Made by a program: the position numbers and the translations under genes. A DNA stretch of 64,000 nt from assembly GCA_947471745.1 (NCBI GenBank), contig CANJKZ010000108.1, positions 1,465,001 through 1,529,000 of the forward strand, written 5' to 3'. Below the pieces are notes generated by a model. That model did no database searches. It saw nothing but the letters and a program-made list of their open reading frames with translations, and was not told the origin of the DNA. This DNA is from Closterium sp. Naga37s-1 (Eukaryota; Streptophyta; Zygnematophyceae; Desmidiales; Closteriaceae). This document shows positions 36,787 through 46,510 of the stretch, one piece after another (within the stretch, counting starts at the first letter, position 1; every line of letters starts with the position of its first letter).

Positions 36787-38013
36787 TCATTGAGAGTTGC
36801 GCTTTCCGCCACCTGAACGCTCGTCACTCTTGTTCGTCTTCGCGCAGTTGACTTGTTTGTCGTTGTCGCCTCCTCCGCGCGATCTTGCCCACTTCTGTTG
36901 CTGCCGCTGCTGCTTCGACGCGACATAGTTGACTTGAGGGAGAAGCTGCTCCTTGCGCCGCTCGGATTCAAGTGTGAACTCCTCTTCAATGATGTAGCTC
37001 GAAAGCGTATCCTCGTCGAGCTCTTCCCGCACACCTGGGAGTTTCACCATGCGTCGAAGGAGATTGTAGCTTGCAGGTAGACCTTTGATGACATGCGTGA
37101 CATTCGAAGACATTGAGTAGTCCACGCCAGCCATACGCAGATCTGCAAGAATTTGTTGTGCGCGATTGCAGTATGCGGTTGCGCTTTCGTGCTCCCCCAT
37201 CTCCAGATTTGTCAACCGTTGCTCCAGCTGGCCGATGTAAAGGTCATCCGTTGCCTTGTAGGTCTTCATAATGAATTGCCAAGCTTGAAAACCAGCGTCC
37301 ACCCGAAGACGGCATGGCTTCAATGCAACTTGGACTACCGGCGAGCAACACCTTGAGATGACCATAAACGTCAACAGTTGTGCGGAATGAAACTGTGCGC
37401 GCCGCTCAGCGTCACCTTCAAGCGGCACCTCCACCGTGCTGTCAACGAACTTCTTCAGCTGCGCGATCTCCAACTGAGGCTCAATGGACTCGACCCACGT
37501 TGTCAAGTCATGACGCCCTTCAAGCAGTTTTGGCACGACGATCTTGTCGGGTGAGAACTTGAAGTATCCGTATTCCGGAGCAATTCCACCATCGCGTACC
37601 GTTGACGCATTTGCCGTCCATGAGGGTCCGCCACCACTCCGTCGCACAGAGTTGCGATAACCATGCGCGTCACTACGCGCACTAGCTGCAGCTGCAGACC
37701 GAAGGACTTGCACTTGCGTTCCACCGACGCTCGCGGTGTTCACTCTGACAGCCCCACGCAGTTCGCCGCGCGCCACTCTTGCGCCTTCATTGCCATCGAT
37801 GTTGACGTTTTCGCCTTCAGCACGGGGAGAAGCGGACTCAATCTCCGCCTCAGCGCGAGGAGGTGGGTGATCGCGAGCCCACTTCGAACGAGCTCCTTCG
37901 ATCATCAGCTCCAGATCCGCGTCGCTGATTTCGCCACGACTGTGGCGCTCCCGCAAAGCAGCGACCTGCGCCTCCAGGTCCATGACTTCCGTAGCGGCGC
38001 CCTCGCCAACCAT
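36787..38013 (-). CDS. Copia 1 Gag
   Basis: 408 aa from the first ATG after the leader. Residues 1-45 are acidic/Arg-rich helix. Capsid-like sequence (UBN2/copia gag type) includes WVESIEPQLEIAQLKKFVD, AWQFIMKTYKATDDLYIGQL, RLTNLEMGEHESATAYCNRA and VIKGLPASYNLLRRM, then a basic Gln/Lys-rich C-terminus. It forms virus-like particles in intact elements. Its stop, TGA at 36787-36789 in context CAA TGA TAC, sits just before the knuckle in the same frame, which could be decay or a readthrough signal. Confidence 0.85.
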   Translation of the reverse strand: MVGEGAATEVMDLEAQVAALRERHSRGEISDADLELMIEGARSKWARDHPPPRAEAEIESASPRAEGENVNIDGNEGARVARGELRGAVRVNTASVGGTQVQVLRSAAAASARSDAHGYRNSVRRSGGGPSWTANASTVRDGGIAPEYGYFKFSPDKIVVPKLLEGRHDLTTWVESIEPQLEIAQLKKFVDSTVEVPLEGDAERRAQFHSAQLLTFMVISRCCSPVVQVALKPCRLRVDAGFQAWQFIMKTYKATDDLYIGQLEQRLTNLEMGEHESATAYCNRAQQILADLRMAGVDYSMSSNVTHVIKGLPASYNLLRRMVKLPGVREELDEDTLSSYIIEEEFTLESERRKEQLLPQVNYVASKQQRQQQKWARSRGGGDNDKQVNCAKTNKSDERSGGGKRNSQ

Positions 38014-38171
38014 ACGGAATCAAAGTGGCTGCCGGCCAAAGGTTGACAACTTTGTCAATCGTATTCGAGGCTATCTGAAGTTCGCGTATGCGTCCACGCT
38101 CACCGCACAATGCGGAGAATAGACGATTGTTGGGGAGCCTAGGCGCAGAGTTGCACGATCAGAGAGTGAAG

Positions 38172-38295
38172 TGTTAAGAAATGAGGAATGAATTGACTAA
38201 GGGAAAGTTGGGTACAAAAGCAAACCCTAGAAAACTGTACCCTATATGTGCTACCCCACTATAGCCTACAGTAGCTATGTCATATAAATCTGACA
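38172..38295 (-). repeat. Copia 2 3' LTR
   Basis: 124 bp; the minus strand starts TGTCAGATTT and ends TTCTTAACA. Same family as the LTR at 61787-61918. Confidence 0.92.
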
Positions 38296-38502
38296 CACCC
38301 CCATAGGCAAAGTGGGGGAGAACAAGGGGTCACAAGACCAGTCAAGCAAAGCAAAGCAAGCTCAGGGTGGATCACAAAGTCACCACACATTCCGAGCACA
38401 AGTTTAAGGCCACAAGGCCAGTTCACATGCAGGATTACATATATATATAAGGCTAGACAAGCAAGAGCAGGTGTATATATATATGCAACAGTACAAACAA
38501 GG

Positions 38503-41500
38503 TCAAGGGGTGAGCAAGTGAGGCAAGGTAGGCACAAGACCCAGCTGAGTACAGAAGCGCTGATGATCACAAGGCGCAAGTGCCTTGGTGAAGATATCAG
38601 CAGTGTTGGCCTCAGAGGCCACGTACGCAAGTCGCAGCTGACCACGCTGCTGTAGCTCACGAGCAAGGAAGTAGCGGAGAGCAATGTGCTTCGTTCTGTG
38701 CTCCAGTCTCTGCTCTCGACACAAGGCCAGCATGGCCTTGTTGTCTACGTACAGCACTGGAGGAGAACGAGGCGGCTCTCCGAGGTCAGTCAGCAGGTAG
38801 GTGAGCCAGCGAAGCTCCTGTGCAGCCATGGCCCCGGCGTAGATCTCAGCCTCACAACTGGAGCCGAGAACAGAAGACGAGCGGGTAGCCCGCCACGAAA
38901 CAGAGCCGGAACCAAGGCTGAAGGTGTAACCCTGTGACGACCGCTGCGTAGCCTGGTCGTCAGCCCAAGAAGCGTCTGCGTGCCCAGTGAGGACCACTGG
39001 ACTCTGCCCTCCAAGCACAAGCCCCATGCCCGACGTACTGCACAAGTAGCGCAACACCCTCTTCGCTGCAGCCATGTGCTCCGGTCTGTGTCTCCCAGGA
39101 GCAACATAGCGTGCAAGAATGCTAAGAGAGTATGCAAGGTCAGGTCGTGTGCAGGTCATCAGGTACATGAGGCAGCCAACAAGCTCTGGGTACGGGCCAC
39201 TCGACTCTACGGACTCATCCGAAGGCAGAGCTGAGAGCGAGTGGCGAGTAGGCAGAGGAGTGGCCTGAGGCGAGGAGTACGTGAAGCCGAAGCGCTGAAG
39301 GACCTGCTGCACCATGTGTGACTGAGTCAGGGTAATGGTGCGGCGTGCTCTGTCCCGGGTGATCTGCAAGCCAAGGTAGCTGCGCAGTTCACCCAGGTCT
39401 GTGCACGTGTGTCTCTTCTGCAGCTCGGACTTCACGTGGGCGAGTCCAGCAGTGTCAGCTGTGGCGAAGACCAAGTCGTCGACGTACACGAGGATGTAGA
39501 ACGGCGGCAAAGAAGTGTCTGTGCGCAGAAACAGCGACGGGTCGGCAGTAGAGGGAGCAAACCCAAGAGCCGCAAGTGTAGTCCTCAGTGTGTCGTGCCA
39601 CTCACGCAGTGCCTGGCGGAGACCGTAGACTGGCCGCCGGAGGCTCCACTGGGTGCCAGGAGGAAAAGACCCAGTGAAGCCAGGTGGGCGACGCAGCCAG
39701 ATCTCCTCGTGCAGGCTGCCCTGCAAGAAAGCAGTGCTGAAGTCAAGAGAGTGCAGCTCGTAGTCGCGGTGAGCAGCTATGTGCAGCAGTACCCGAAGAG
39801 TGGTCATCTTCGGGGTGGGAGAGAAGGTCTGAAAGTAGTCAACTCCCTGCCGCTGACTGAAGCCACGAGCCACGTAACGCGCCTTGAAGACAGGCGGAGA
39901 ACCCGGCGGCCGCTTCACCCTGAAAATCCACATGCCACTGACGATGTTCGCCCCAGGCGGGGGAACCTCGTCAACGTAGGTGCCTGTGGACTTCCAGGAA
40001 GCCATCTCTGCGTCCATAGCTGCCTGCCACTGAGAGGAGTAGGGACCCTCTATCGCCTCCGCGTAAGAGCGCGGAGTCGGGATGTCAAGTGCATCCGGGT
40101 CTCCCTCAGGGGTAAGCAGTACGGACACGAGATGAGGTGAAGCAGCAGCCAAACACTGGAACTCCTCCTGCCTGTCCTCAAGGACGTCCGTGCCAAGGGC
40201 ACACTCACCCCCGACGGACGGAGGACAGACAGACTCAGACTCAGCAACAAGACTAGCAGCGTAGTCTAGACGACAGCGAGCAGCAAAGTCGACGAGCTCA
40301 GTAACTAGGGCAGACGCAGCAGTGGACTCAAAGGAAGGGTCAGTGACAACAGTAGCAAGGAGACGCGTGACAGTAGGACTGGCAGCACGAAGAGAGTCCG
40401 ACTCCGGGTCAGGAGGAGCAGGAAGAGAGGACTCAGGAGGAGAAGGCAAAGGGGCACGCAGAGGAGCAGTGGACGGACGCAGAGACATCCGGTGCGTGCC
40501 AGGGACAGGAGGAGGACGCTGACGCGAACCACGAGCACTAGTGCGAGCAGCACGGACAGGCGACGCAGGGCGAGACGCAGGCTCACGACGCTAAGCAAGA
40601 CCTCCAGTAGGACCAGTGTAGGGAGAAGGAGCGGGCAGTGGGGAGGCCGGCTGTAACTGTAACTGTGACGGGACAGGCTGTGGACACTCTAAGGGAGGAG
40701 GAGGACCAGTAGAAGGCGGGAGACCAAGAACCTGCTGAAGGAGCGGAACGAAGTACGGCCTAGGCCGCGCGGCGACTCCAGACACAGCAGGGACAGCACC
40801 AGTACCCCCAGCGGCAGCACCAGCGCCAGCAGCACCTCCAGCTCCAGTACCTCCAGCAGCACCAGTAGCACCCCCAGCAGGACCGCCTCCAGGACCGACA
40901 GCAGTAGCCTCAGCGCCAACACCCTCAGCAGCTCCAGCTCCAGTCGTACCCGCAGGCCCAGCAGCTCCACTACTCCCAGTACGAGCACCTCCGGGACCCG
41001 CGGCACCAGCACCCTCAGCAGCCGAAGAACCTCCAGCTCCAGCAGCACGCCTCCAGCGCCGGGCAAACCACTCGCGCAGCTCCTGTGGAGAGAGTGGCTC
41101 CCGCCGAGACGAAGCACCCGGAGAACCTCCAGGCTCAGCACCGCCAGACGCCACACGAGCAGGCCCAGCTCCCTCAGGCTCCGCACCCCCAAGCTCAGCA
41201 CCTCCAGGCGTGGCACCCCCAGGCTCAGCACCCCCAGGCGTAGCACCCCCAGGCTCAGCACCCCCAGGCTCAGCACCCCCAGTAGTAGCACCCCCAGGCT
41301 CAGCACTCCCAGGCTTAGGACCCCCAGTAGTAGCACCCTCAGGCTCAGCACCCACACGCTCAGCACCCCCAGAGTCAGCACCCCCAGGCTCAGCACCCTC
41401 AGCAGCACCAGAGTCACCAGTAACCTCGACAGGCTCGACTGCGTCTACCTGGGACACACCTGAAGGGGCAGGACCCTGAGGGGGGAGGGGGTCTACCGGG

Positions 41501-43686
41501 GGGGGACCTGGTACAAGGAAGAGCGGTGGCGGGGGGAGGGACGGAGTGCGGTAGGGGAAGAGGCGGTAGTAGGGGACCGACTCGTCAAACGTGACGTCCT
41601 GGGAGGACAGAACACGGCGAGAGGTGGGGTGGTAGAACAGCCACCCTGGCGCGTCAGGGGGGAAGCCAAGGAAGACGCAAGGAGCAGCACGAGGGGACAG
41701 CTTGTCCGCAGACAAGTCGCGGACAAACGCCCGAGATCCCCAGACACGGAACGCAGACGCATCGCCAACCTTCCCCGTCCACAGCAAGGCTGGGGAGGTC
41801 TCCGGCATGGAGACCCTGGGGTGAAGGTTGATCTGATGCGCCGCGTACCGAACCGCAAACGGCCACAGAAAATGGGGGGCAGCCGCATGCATCATGGACT
41901 TACGGGCGACGTCCATGACCATGCCAATGCGGCGCTCAGCAATCCCATTTTGCTGTGGAGAGTCCGGAAGCGTGAAGGTCTGGCGGATGCCTCGTGCACG
42001 ACAGTAGGCTCGCAGAAGGCCAGAGGAGAACTCTCCACCTCTGTCAGAGTGCAGACGCAGAACAGGAAAGTCCGAGCCGAAGCTCTGCCTGAGCTGGAGA
42101 CGAGCTGCGCGGATCCAGTCGATCAACACCTCAGTGACATCACCCTTGCTGCGCAAGGGGAAGACTGTGGTGTAACGCGAGTAGTCGTCAACCACCAGCA
42201 GGAAGTAGCGCTCGTGACCCTGTCCACGGACGCGGGCCGGGCCCCACACGTCCATGTGAAGCGTCTGCAGCGGGGCCTCTGTCGGAGGAAACTGGGAGGA
42301 GTGAGGGGCAGCCCGCTGCCGCCCCTCGACACAGGGGACGCAGGTAGGGCCAGGCCCCGGAGGAAGGGGAGGGAGGGACCGGGGAAGACCAGAGACAAGG
42401 ACACGGGAGGCCATGCCTCGGAGACGAAGCAGGGAGGGGTGACCAAGGCGGTGGTGCCAGAGGAGAGTCTCGTGAGACAGGAGGCGACACGAACAGGGGG
42501 CAGACTCAGGACCAGACCTGGACGCTGCAGCAAACACCTGACCCGACGCAGCTACCTGACCAGACGCAGTGACTGGAGGAGACGCAGTGGTCAGTGTGTA
42601 CAGGCTCGACCCCGGCCGACGTGTAAACGTGGCCAGGTGTCGGCCTGTCCGAGCGTCCGTGCAGTGGGTCACCCGCTGACTCGCAGGAGTGAACTGGTGA
42701 ACCCCCGCATCCTGTAGGTCAGCACCACTCACCAAGTTCGTAGAGAACGAGGGGAGGTAAAGACCAGACAGGGTGCCAGAGGGGGCCGCCGGACACGGGA
42801 GGACAGTGGAGAAGTGAGCAAGGACAGGACCCCCAGAGGGGTCTGCCAGGGAGACCGCAACCGGCCGACTGAGCGGCGTAAGCGTGGTGCGGTCTTGAAA
42901 GAAGGAGCGGGAAGCACCCGAGTCAAGAGTGAAGGTGTGTAAGGCCTGAGACGACGTGGTACCTGAGAGAGCAGACTCACCAGCACCTGGGGCAGCAGAC
43001 GCACTAGCACCGAGAGCAGCAGCCTCACCAGCACCTAGAGCAGCAGCCTCAATGCCCGGGTCAGGCGGAACACACAGGTAACAGTCACCCTCATCACTAG
43101 TAGGCAATGCATACATGGCAGTGAGGATAGCATCATAGTCAAGAGTATAGATATCTACCCGCAGCCGAAGCAGCTCCACCCAGTCGGGGAGCTCAGCCGC
43201 GTCGCCAAACTCCGTACGCCAGGCGTCGCTCAGACGGGCGAAGCAGCGGGACTCTGCGTGACCCAACGTCCCGCAAGGCTGACCAGTCCGAGCACCAGTG
43301 CGAATGACGTACAGACAGCGAGCAGTACCCCGTGACCCGTCACGCTGAGCGTACCACTCACGAAGCTGCTGGGGCGAAAGGACTGCTCGCGGACGACGCT
43401 GAAGCTGCACCTGGCCACTACAAGCAGCTACCGAACTACTCACTCCAGGACGACTCCCTCTACGGCCACCCCGACAACCCCAACTAGCGTACCACTCACG
43501 AAGCTGTTGGGGGGTGAGGGACTCACGCGGGCGACGCTGCAGCTGCACCTGGCCACTACAAGCAGCTGTGGAACTACTCACTCCAGGACGACTCCCACTA
43601 CGGCCACCCCGACAACCCCAACTAGCGTACCACGCACGAAGCTGTTGGGGGGTGAGGGACTCACGCGGGCGACGCTGGAGCTGCAT
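38503..43686 (-). pseudogene. Copia 2 polyprotein: knuckle-like linker, PR, IN, spacer, RT, RNase H
   Basis: One frame of 1727 codons broken by a single TAG at 40591-40593 (GAG in the related copies 3 and 4). N-terminal: three repeats of QLQRRPRESLTPQQLREWYA, then CGTLGHAESRC. Protease TFTLDSGASRSFF. Pre-integrase LLWHHRLGHPS. Integrase HMDVWGPARV, RLHSDRGGEFSS and SPQQNGIAERR. A spacer of GGAEPGGA/GGATPGG repeats joins to RT: MDAEMASWKSTGTYV, DFSTAFLQGS, intact VYVDDLVFAT. RNase H GHADASWADDQATQ, CEAEIYAGAMAAQELRW, LYVDNKAMLAL. The nearly intact frame and similar LTRs suggest a young copy; the missing capsid means it would need helper proteins. Confidence 0.92.
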
Positions 43687-43869
43687 CTGGCCACGCCAGG
43701 AGCAGCAGTAGCAGTAGAAAGAGCAGCAGCAGTAAGAGCAGCAGTAACAGCAGTACGGGCAGGGCAGTGCTCACCAGTGGCGAGAAGGGCAGGCGTACGA
43801 CGGCGGCAACGGCGAGGCCGCTACCACTGTAGAGCGAGAGCTCCGCGGCAGCTGCAGGGGTGGCTGCTC

Positions 43870-44230
43870 CAGGGGCGGCAGTTGTAGGGGCGACTGCTCC
43901 AGAGGCGGCTGCTCCAGGGGCGGCTGCTGCAGTGGCGGCTGCTCCGGGGGCGGCTGCTGCAGTGGCGGCTGCTCCGGGGGCGGCTGCTGCAGTGGCGGCT
44001 GCTCCAGGGGCGGCTGCTGCAGTGGCGGCTGCTCCAGGGGCGGCTGCTGCAGTGGCGGCTGCTCCAGGGGCGGCTGCTGCAGTGGCAGCTGCTCCGGGGG
44101 CGGCTGCTGCAGTGGCGGCTGCTCCGGGGGCGGCTGCTGCAGTGGCGGCTGCTCCAGGGGCGGCTGCTGCAGTGGCGGCTGCTCCAGGGGCGGCTGCTGC
44201 AGTGGCGGCTGCTCCAGGGGCGGCTCGGCT
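43870..44230 (-). repeat. 30-bp tandem repeats in copia 2 leader
   Basis: About twelve units, on the plus strand GGGGCGGCTGCTGCAGTGGC plus GGCTGCTCCA, with A/G variation. They lie where a gag would be expected. Confidence 0.92.
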
Positions 44231-44285
44231 GCTGGGCGACTCGGCGGCTCAGCTGCTGGGCGGCTCGGCGGCTCGGCTGCTCGCT

Positions 44286-45130
44286 AGGGGCGGCGACGGG
44301 GCCGGGTAGGGGCAGCGACGGGGCCGCTAGGGGCGGGGAGCGGCGACGGGGCCGCTAGGGGCGGCGACGGGGCCGCGTAGGGGCGGCTACGAGGCCGCGT
44401 AGGGGCGGCGACGGGGCCGCGTAGGGAGGGAAGCGGCGACGGGGCCGCTAGGGGCGGCGACGGGGCCGCGTAGGGGCGGCTACGAGGCCGCGTAGGGGCG
44501 GCGACGGGGCCGCGTAGGGAGGGAGGCGGCGACGGGGCCGCTAGGGGCGGCGACGGGGCCGCGTAGGGGCGGCGACAGGGCCGCGTAGGGAGGGAGGAGG
44601 CGACGGGGCCGTTAGGGGCGGCGACGGGGCCGCGTAGGGGCGGCGACGGGGCCGCTAGGGGCGGCGACGGGGCCGCGTAGGGAGGGGAGCGGCGACAGGG
44701 CCGCGTAGGGAGGGGAGCGGCGACGGGGCCGCTAGGGGCGGCGACGGGGCCGCGTAAGGGCGGCGACGGGGCCGCGTAGGGGCGGCTACGGGGCCGCGTA
44801 GGGAGGGGAGCGGCGACGGGGCCGCTGGGGGCGGCGACGGGGCCGCTAGGGGCGGCAACGGGGCCGCGTAGGGGCGGCGACGGGGCCGCGTAGGGGCGGC
44901 GACGGGGCCGCGTAGGGAGGGGAGCGGCTACGGGGCCGCTAGGGGCGGCGACGGGGCCGCGTAGGGGGGGAGGCGGCAACGGGGCCGCTAAGGGCGGCGA
45001 CAGGGCCGCTAGGGGCGGCTACGGGGCCGCGTAGGGGCGGCAATGGGGCCGCTAGGGGCCGCAAGGGGCCTGGAAGGGCGGCAACGGGGCCGCTAGGGGC
45101 GGCGACGGGGCCGCTAAGGGTGGCGCGAGG
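44286..45130 (-). repeat. GC-rich repeats in copia 2 leader
   Basis: About 845 bp of degenerate units of the type GGGGCGGCGACGGGGCCGCG, with variants TAGGGAGGGAGCGGC. No start-to-stop gene with domains on either strand. Confidence 0.9.
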
Positions 45131-45281
45131 GGCCGTGAGAGGGGCCTCTAAGAGAGCTCGACAGAAGGGCGGCCCACAAGGCGCGCCTCGGGCAGGAGCG
45201 ACTGTCGCTCCGGTCAGAAAAAAAAAAGTTTCAGTGGTGGGCCCAATGAAGCGTTCCCACTAGGGAACCTGCTCTATACCA

Positions 45282-45405
45282 TGTTAAGAAATGAGGAATG
45301 AATTGACTAAGGGAAAGTTGGGTACAAAAGCAAACCCTATAAAACCGTACCCCATATGTGCTACCCCACTATAGCCTACAGTAGCTATGTCATATAAATC
45401 TGACA
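45282..45405 (-). repeat. Copia 2 5' LTR with adjacent PBS
   Basis: 124 bp, paired with 38172-38295. The PBS lies at 45268-45281 on the minus strand. Confidence 0.92.
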
Positions 45406-45512
45406 TGAAGTGCGATGTTTGCGATACGGACTTGCTGGAAACCGGATACTGGTAATCGGAGAACAGTATGCTGGGTATGCAGCAACAGGCTTGGTATCCA
45501 GTAATGAAAAGA

Positions 45513-45956
45513 AAGTAATTGATTAATTGATTGATTACAACAGATACAACATGAACCTTATAGGAAACATAGTGACGTGTTCGAGAACGTTCTACGAGAA
45601 CGTTGTCCATGAAGAACGTTGTTCAAGGAGAACGTGCAAGCACCTACTCTAGTATGCGGTTCCAGGTTGGTACCGCCAGGTGAAAATACCATCAGGTGAA
45701 AATACCGTCAGGTGCATTTTCTACCTGCCCAGGAGTAGTTGCGCAGGTGCTCGCAACAGCTAGTTGCACATACTCGTTTGTGCAATGTCGTCACTTCCCT
45801 CCATTTCGGTTCAGTGTTGAACAGTGCATACCGAAGTGCACTATTGGAGTGTACTCGGTGAATACCGAAGCTCCGGTATGCGGTATGCGAAACCTCGCTA
45901 CATCGCATAGGGCTGCTACACGCAAAACCAGGCGCGTGCAGGGCTTCACCTTAACA
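45513..45956 (-). repeat. Copia 1 5' LTR
   Basis: 444 bp, paired with 32185-32628. Followed on the plus strand by the TACGT duplication and then gypsy sequence. Bases 45411-45512 are the copia 1 leader. Confidence 0.92.
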
Positions 45957-45961
45957 TACGT

Positions 45962-46120
45962 GACCTACGGGGAGCCCGCATGATCGAATTCCTGATCCAC
46001 TGGAAAGACCACACGCCCACAGAAGACAATTGGGTTCCCCTGGATAGAGTTGAAAATCTCCCTGTCCTCACTGAGTATCTGCGCAGCCGAAACTTTCGAG
46101 ATGTACACGCACTCTCGTAA
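45962..46120 (+). pseudogene. Chromodomain end of the gypsy polyprotein
   Basis: Continues the frame of the integrase tail ending at 32184: IEFLIHWKDHTPTEDNWVP, then ENLPVLTEYLR, stop at 46118-46120. The FLIHWK...W pattern is that of chromodomains at the C-terminus of chromoviral integrases, which direct insertion to heterochromatin in known families. Confidence 0.88.
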
Positions 46121-46157
46121 GAAGGGCCTCCTTGGGGGGGGGGGGGGGGGGGGGTAG

Positions 46158-46510
46158 TGTAAGGAAAATTCCTTTTCCTTACTTCGCGCCCCTGCTTACC
46201 GCGTACAAGACCATTCCCGCCATCGGCACCCAACAGTGAAACGTTACCCGCTCGCGACACTCACCTCGGCTACGACTCCCGCCACCGTTCACGATGCGAC
46301 CCAACCTCACGGTTCGGTTGGTAACCCGCGCTCCGGACCTCCGCCTCGACATTTCCCAACCTCGGCGCTAGGCCCGTAGCGCACCTCATTATCTCGCGTT
46401 ACTGTTACCACTCTAGTTCGCTATATATTCTTCGCCCATGCCTTCGCTCATTGTATTGTTTTTCTTAGATAGTGCATTTCTAGCTCGCTCGCTCAATTGC
46501 ACTTGTAACA
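46158..46510 (+). repeat. Gypsy 3' LTR (copy D)
   Basis: 353 bp, TGTAAGG to TTGTAACA, preceded by a G-run polypurine tract (46134-46154) and followed by GAGGT, the same 5 bp that precede copy B. It matches copy B better than copy C. Confidence 0.92.

Larger units (their letters stand above)
38172..45405 (-). mobile_element. Ty1/copia element 2, inserted in the leader of copia 1
   Basis: LTRs 38172-38295 and 45282-45405 (124 bp each, a few differences) are flanked by TGAAG (38167-38171 and 45406-45410). On the minus strand the PBS TGGTATAGAGCAGG abuts the 5' LTR (45268-45281), and the polypurine tract GCCTATGGGGGTG precedes the 3' LTR. The 7.2-kb element has PR-IN-RT-RH coding but no capsid gag; long GC-rich tandem repeats occupy the leader. 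Confidence 0.93.
32185..45956 (-). mobile_element. Ty1/copia element 1, inserted in the gypsy element
   Basis: LTRs 32185-32628 and 45513-45956 (444 bp each, only a handful of differences) are flanked by TACGT on both sides (32180-32184 and 45957-45961). On the minus strand each LTR starts TGTTAAGG, and a purine-rich GGGCAGGGGAG precedes the 3' LTR. Gene order gag, PR, IN, RT, RNase H is copia type. Its leader is interrupted by copia 2. Removing it joins the gypsy integrase tail to the chromodomain in frame. Confidence 0.93.
24695..46510 (+). mobile_element. Chimeric, nested Ty3/gypsy (chromovirus-type) insertion
   Basis: The outer LTRs are 24695-25038 and 46158-46510. Both are flanked outside by GAGGT (24690-24694 and 46511-46515), a 5-bp target-site duplication, so they mark one insertion 85 bp past the PPR-SMR stop. 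Between them, in order: PBS stub, root-cap-like host gene segment, a further gypsy LTR (27155-27509), gag, PR-RT-RNaseH-IN, an inserted copia element (32185-45956), a chromodomain remainder, a poly-G polypurine tract and the 3' LTR. The order PR-RT-RH-IN and the chromodomain place it with Ty3/gypsy chromoviruses. Frameshifts make it defective. Confidence 0.85.

Noticed and set aside
41629-42717. 362-codon plus-strand frame opposite copia 2 integrase
   Set aside because: Antisense shadow of the conserved pol frame; no independent motifs. The same holds for 52790-53668 and 57386-58528.
43860-45130. Possible CRISPR-like regular repeats
   Set aside because: Units are head-to-tail without unique spacers and the context is a retroelement leader in a eukaryote.
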